DNA of 22,288 nucleotides, taken from Bacteroidota bacterium (GTDB lineage Bacteria; Bacteroidota; Bacteroidia; Flavobacteriales; Flavobacteriaceae). Under the pieces are notes generated by a model, which did not search any database, had not been told where the DNA came from, and was given only the letters and a program-made list of their open reading frames with translations. Below are positions 21,418 through 22,288 of the stretch, piece by piece. The first letter of the stretch is position 1. The number at the start of each line of letters is the position of its first letter. Location: the NCBI GenBank assembly GCA_023437485.1, contig JAEZGB010000093.1, forward strand, positions 1-22,288. Reading direction: 5' to 3'. Made by a program: the position numbers and the translations under genes.

Positions 21418-22288
21418 GTTTTCAAAGGCCTCGGCGGCTTTGCTGATGCTTGAGGTCACCTCGGTTAGCCAGACCAGCTGTTGCAGGATCAGGTCGGCCC
21501 GCTGAATCGCGTTGGCTTGTTCGGCGGGATCTTCAATCGCGGTTTCGATTTCCCGGTACCGGAGTTGCCGCAAATCTGAAAGACTGACTTCAGGTAGCGG
21601 GCTTACGGGGGATTCCCCCCTGAGGATTTTCGCGGCATGTTCCAGGTTTTGGATCGAGGCACGCAATGCGCAGTCAATCGCCTCCGATTGCTGCATGGTG
21701 TGTGATTGGATAAAAGTTCCAAGTGCCGCGGCCGAAGAGAGCAACGAATGGTTGAGCACCGCGATCTTGTAAACCCGTGGTAGGGATTTTTGCTTTGATT
21801 TGGGCTCCTGGGCCATTCGTTGGTAGGATGCCATCAGGTTGCCCGTTTCAATAAACGCGTCCTTGCGTGCCAGGCGGTAGGAAACCGGGACTTCGCCTTT
21901 GGAACTGTAAAGGCTGAGGATTTCGGTCAAATACCCGCGGTTTGCCGTAATTGATTTTTCCAGATAAGTTTTCACGGCCAGGAATTCCCAGGAGGGCCAC
22001 AACAGATAGTTTGCCGCAAAAGCCAGTCCGGCACCTGCAATGGTGTCGAGAATCCGGTATTGAACCACGCTGCGCACGTCGGGTATCAGCATCGCATAAA
22101 TAAAAACGACGTAAATGGTAACAAAGGTTGCACCTACCTTGTAATTGGTCTGCGAAAATGAAAAGCCGAGGATCATCGCGATAATCGCCAGAATGGAAAC
22201 CGCAATATTGCTTTCCACGACCATTAAAATGCCAAAGGCGATCAATCCTCCCAATACGGTTCCGAATATCCGCTGATATGACCTCTCC
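21400..22288 (-). CDS. FUSC/YccS-like membrane protein (N-terminus beyond the window)
   Basis: Partial: the frame is open to the right edge and no start is visible, so only the C-terminal 295 or so residues are seen. The visible part begins in the conserved RIFGTVLGGLIAFG segment of FUSC-like transporters, followed by several membrane helices (NIAVSILAIIAMILGFSF, VGATFVTIYVVFIYAMLIP, ILDTIAGAGLAFAANYLLWPSWE) and a long cytoplasmic helical region. This resembles the second half of YccS/YhfK, inner-membrane proteins related to aromatic-acid exporters. Substrate unknown. Confidence 0.85.
   Translation of the reverse strand, partial: ERSYQRIFGTVLGGLIAFGILMVVESNIAVSILAIIAMILGFSFSQTNYKVGATFVTIYVVFIYAMLIPDVRSVVQYRILDTIAGAGLAFAANYLLWPSWEFLAVKTYLEKSITANRGYLTEILSLYSSKGEVPVSYRLARKDAFIETGNLMASYQRMAQEPKSKQKSLPRVYKIAVLNHSLLSSAAALGTFIQSHTMQQSEAIDCALRASIQNLEHAAKILRGESPVSPLPEVSLSDLRQLRYREIETAIEDPAEQANAIQRADLILQQLVWLTEVTSSISKAAEAFENSNHSS

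Overview
The window is a gene-dense stretch of a Bacteroidota chromosome, most likely from a GC-rich member of the Flavobacteriaceae. The evidence is the gene content: a TonB receptor with an N-terminal carboxypeptidase-like domain, 2TM-domain proteins beside a LytS/LytTR pair, DUF2490, and CtaA beside a CCA-adding enzyme. There are no Shine-Dalgarno-like leaders, and several starts lie behind the Bacteroidota -7 box TAnnTTTG. I count 25 protein genes; one (FUSC-like) runs off the right edge. There is no rRNA, tRNA, CRISPR array, insertion sequence or prophage gene, and no gene-free stretch over 300 bases.

Layout. 91-2368 (minus): nucleoid-associated protein, a pRiA4b ORF-3-like protein with a very acidic tail, and a secreted YCII protein. 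2474-4606 (plus): a TonB-dependent receptor. 4706-8363 (plus): a compact sensory operon of a secreted TPR-like protein, a LytS-type histidine kinase with an extra C-terminal 2TM domain, two free-standing 2TM proteins and a LytTR response regulator. 8360-14293 (minus): DUF2490 barrel, heme A synthase (ctaA), CCA-adding enzyme, Sua5/YrdC, a GT4 and a rhamnosyltransferase-like enzyme. 14353-17796 (plus): a WaaP/KdkA-like sugar kinase, two paralogous GT2 enzymes and a nucleotide-sugar epimerase. 17774-20114 (minus): a GT9 heptosyltransferase-like enzyme, dapD and a small secreted protein. 20251-21417 (plus): an NlpE/META lipoprotein and ruvX. 21400-22288 (minus): FUSC/YccS-like protein. The genes at 12278-18829 together look like a lipopolysaccharide-core or surface-glycan assembly locus.

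The most unusual signal lies between the genes. Several spacers between co-directional genes carry short degenerate tandem arrays with a 7-bp unit (one locus 8 bp). Five arrays are exactly four heptamers (28 bp), yet the unit differs from site to site: CTGANNN, AATGACC, AATAATT. Nearly every unit, read in the direction of transcription, contains a stop triplet, and a 7- or 8-bp unit rotates the frame, so each array closes all three reading frames. Arrays sit at stop codons, directly before start codons, or both. Two unrelated genes (the first 2TM gene and cca) share a 66-nt composite leader: a 24-nt block, a 28-bp array and a 14-nt block, ending exactly at the start codon. A 70-bp perfect repeat lies after two successive 2TM-encoding genes.

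A second regulatory signal is a pair of LytTR-type direct repeats, 21 bp apart, upstream of the operon that encodes the LytTR regulator. This suggests autoregulation. All three convergent gene pairs in the window overlap at their 3' ends.
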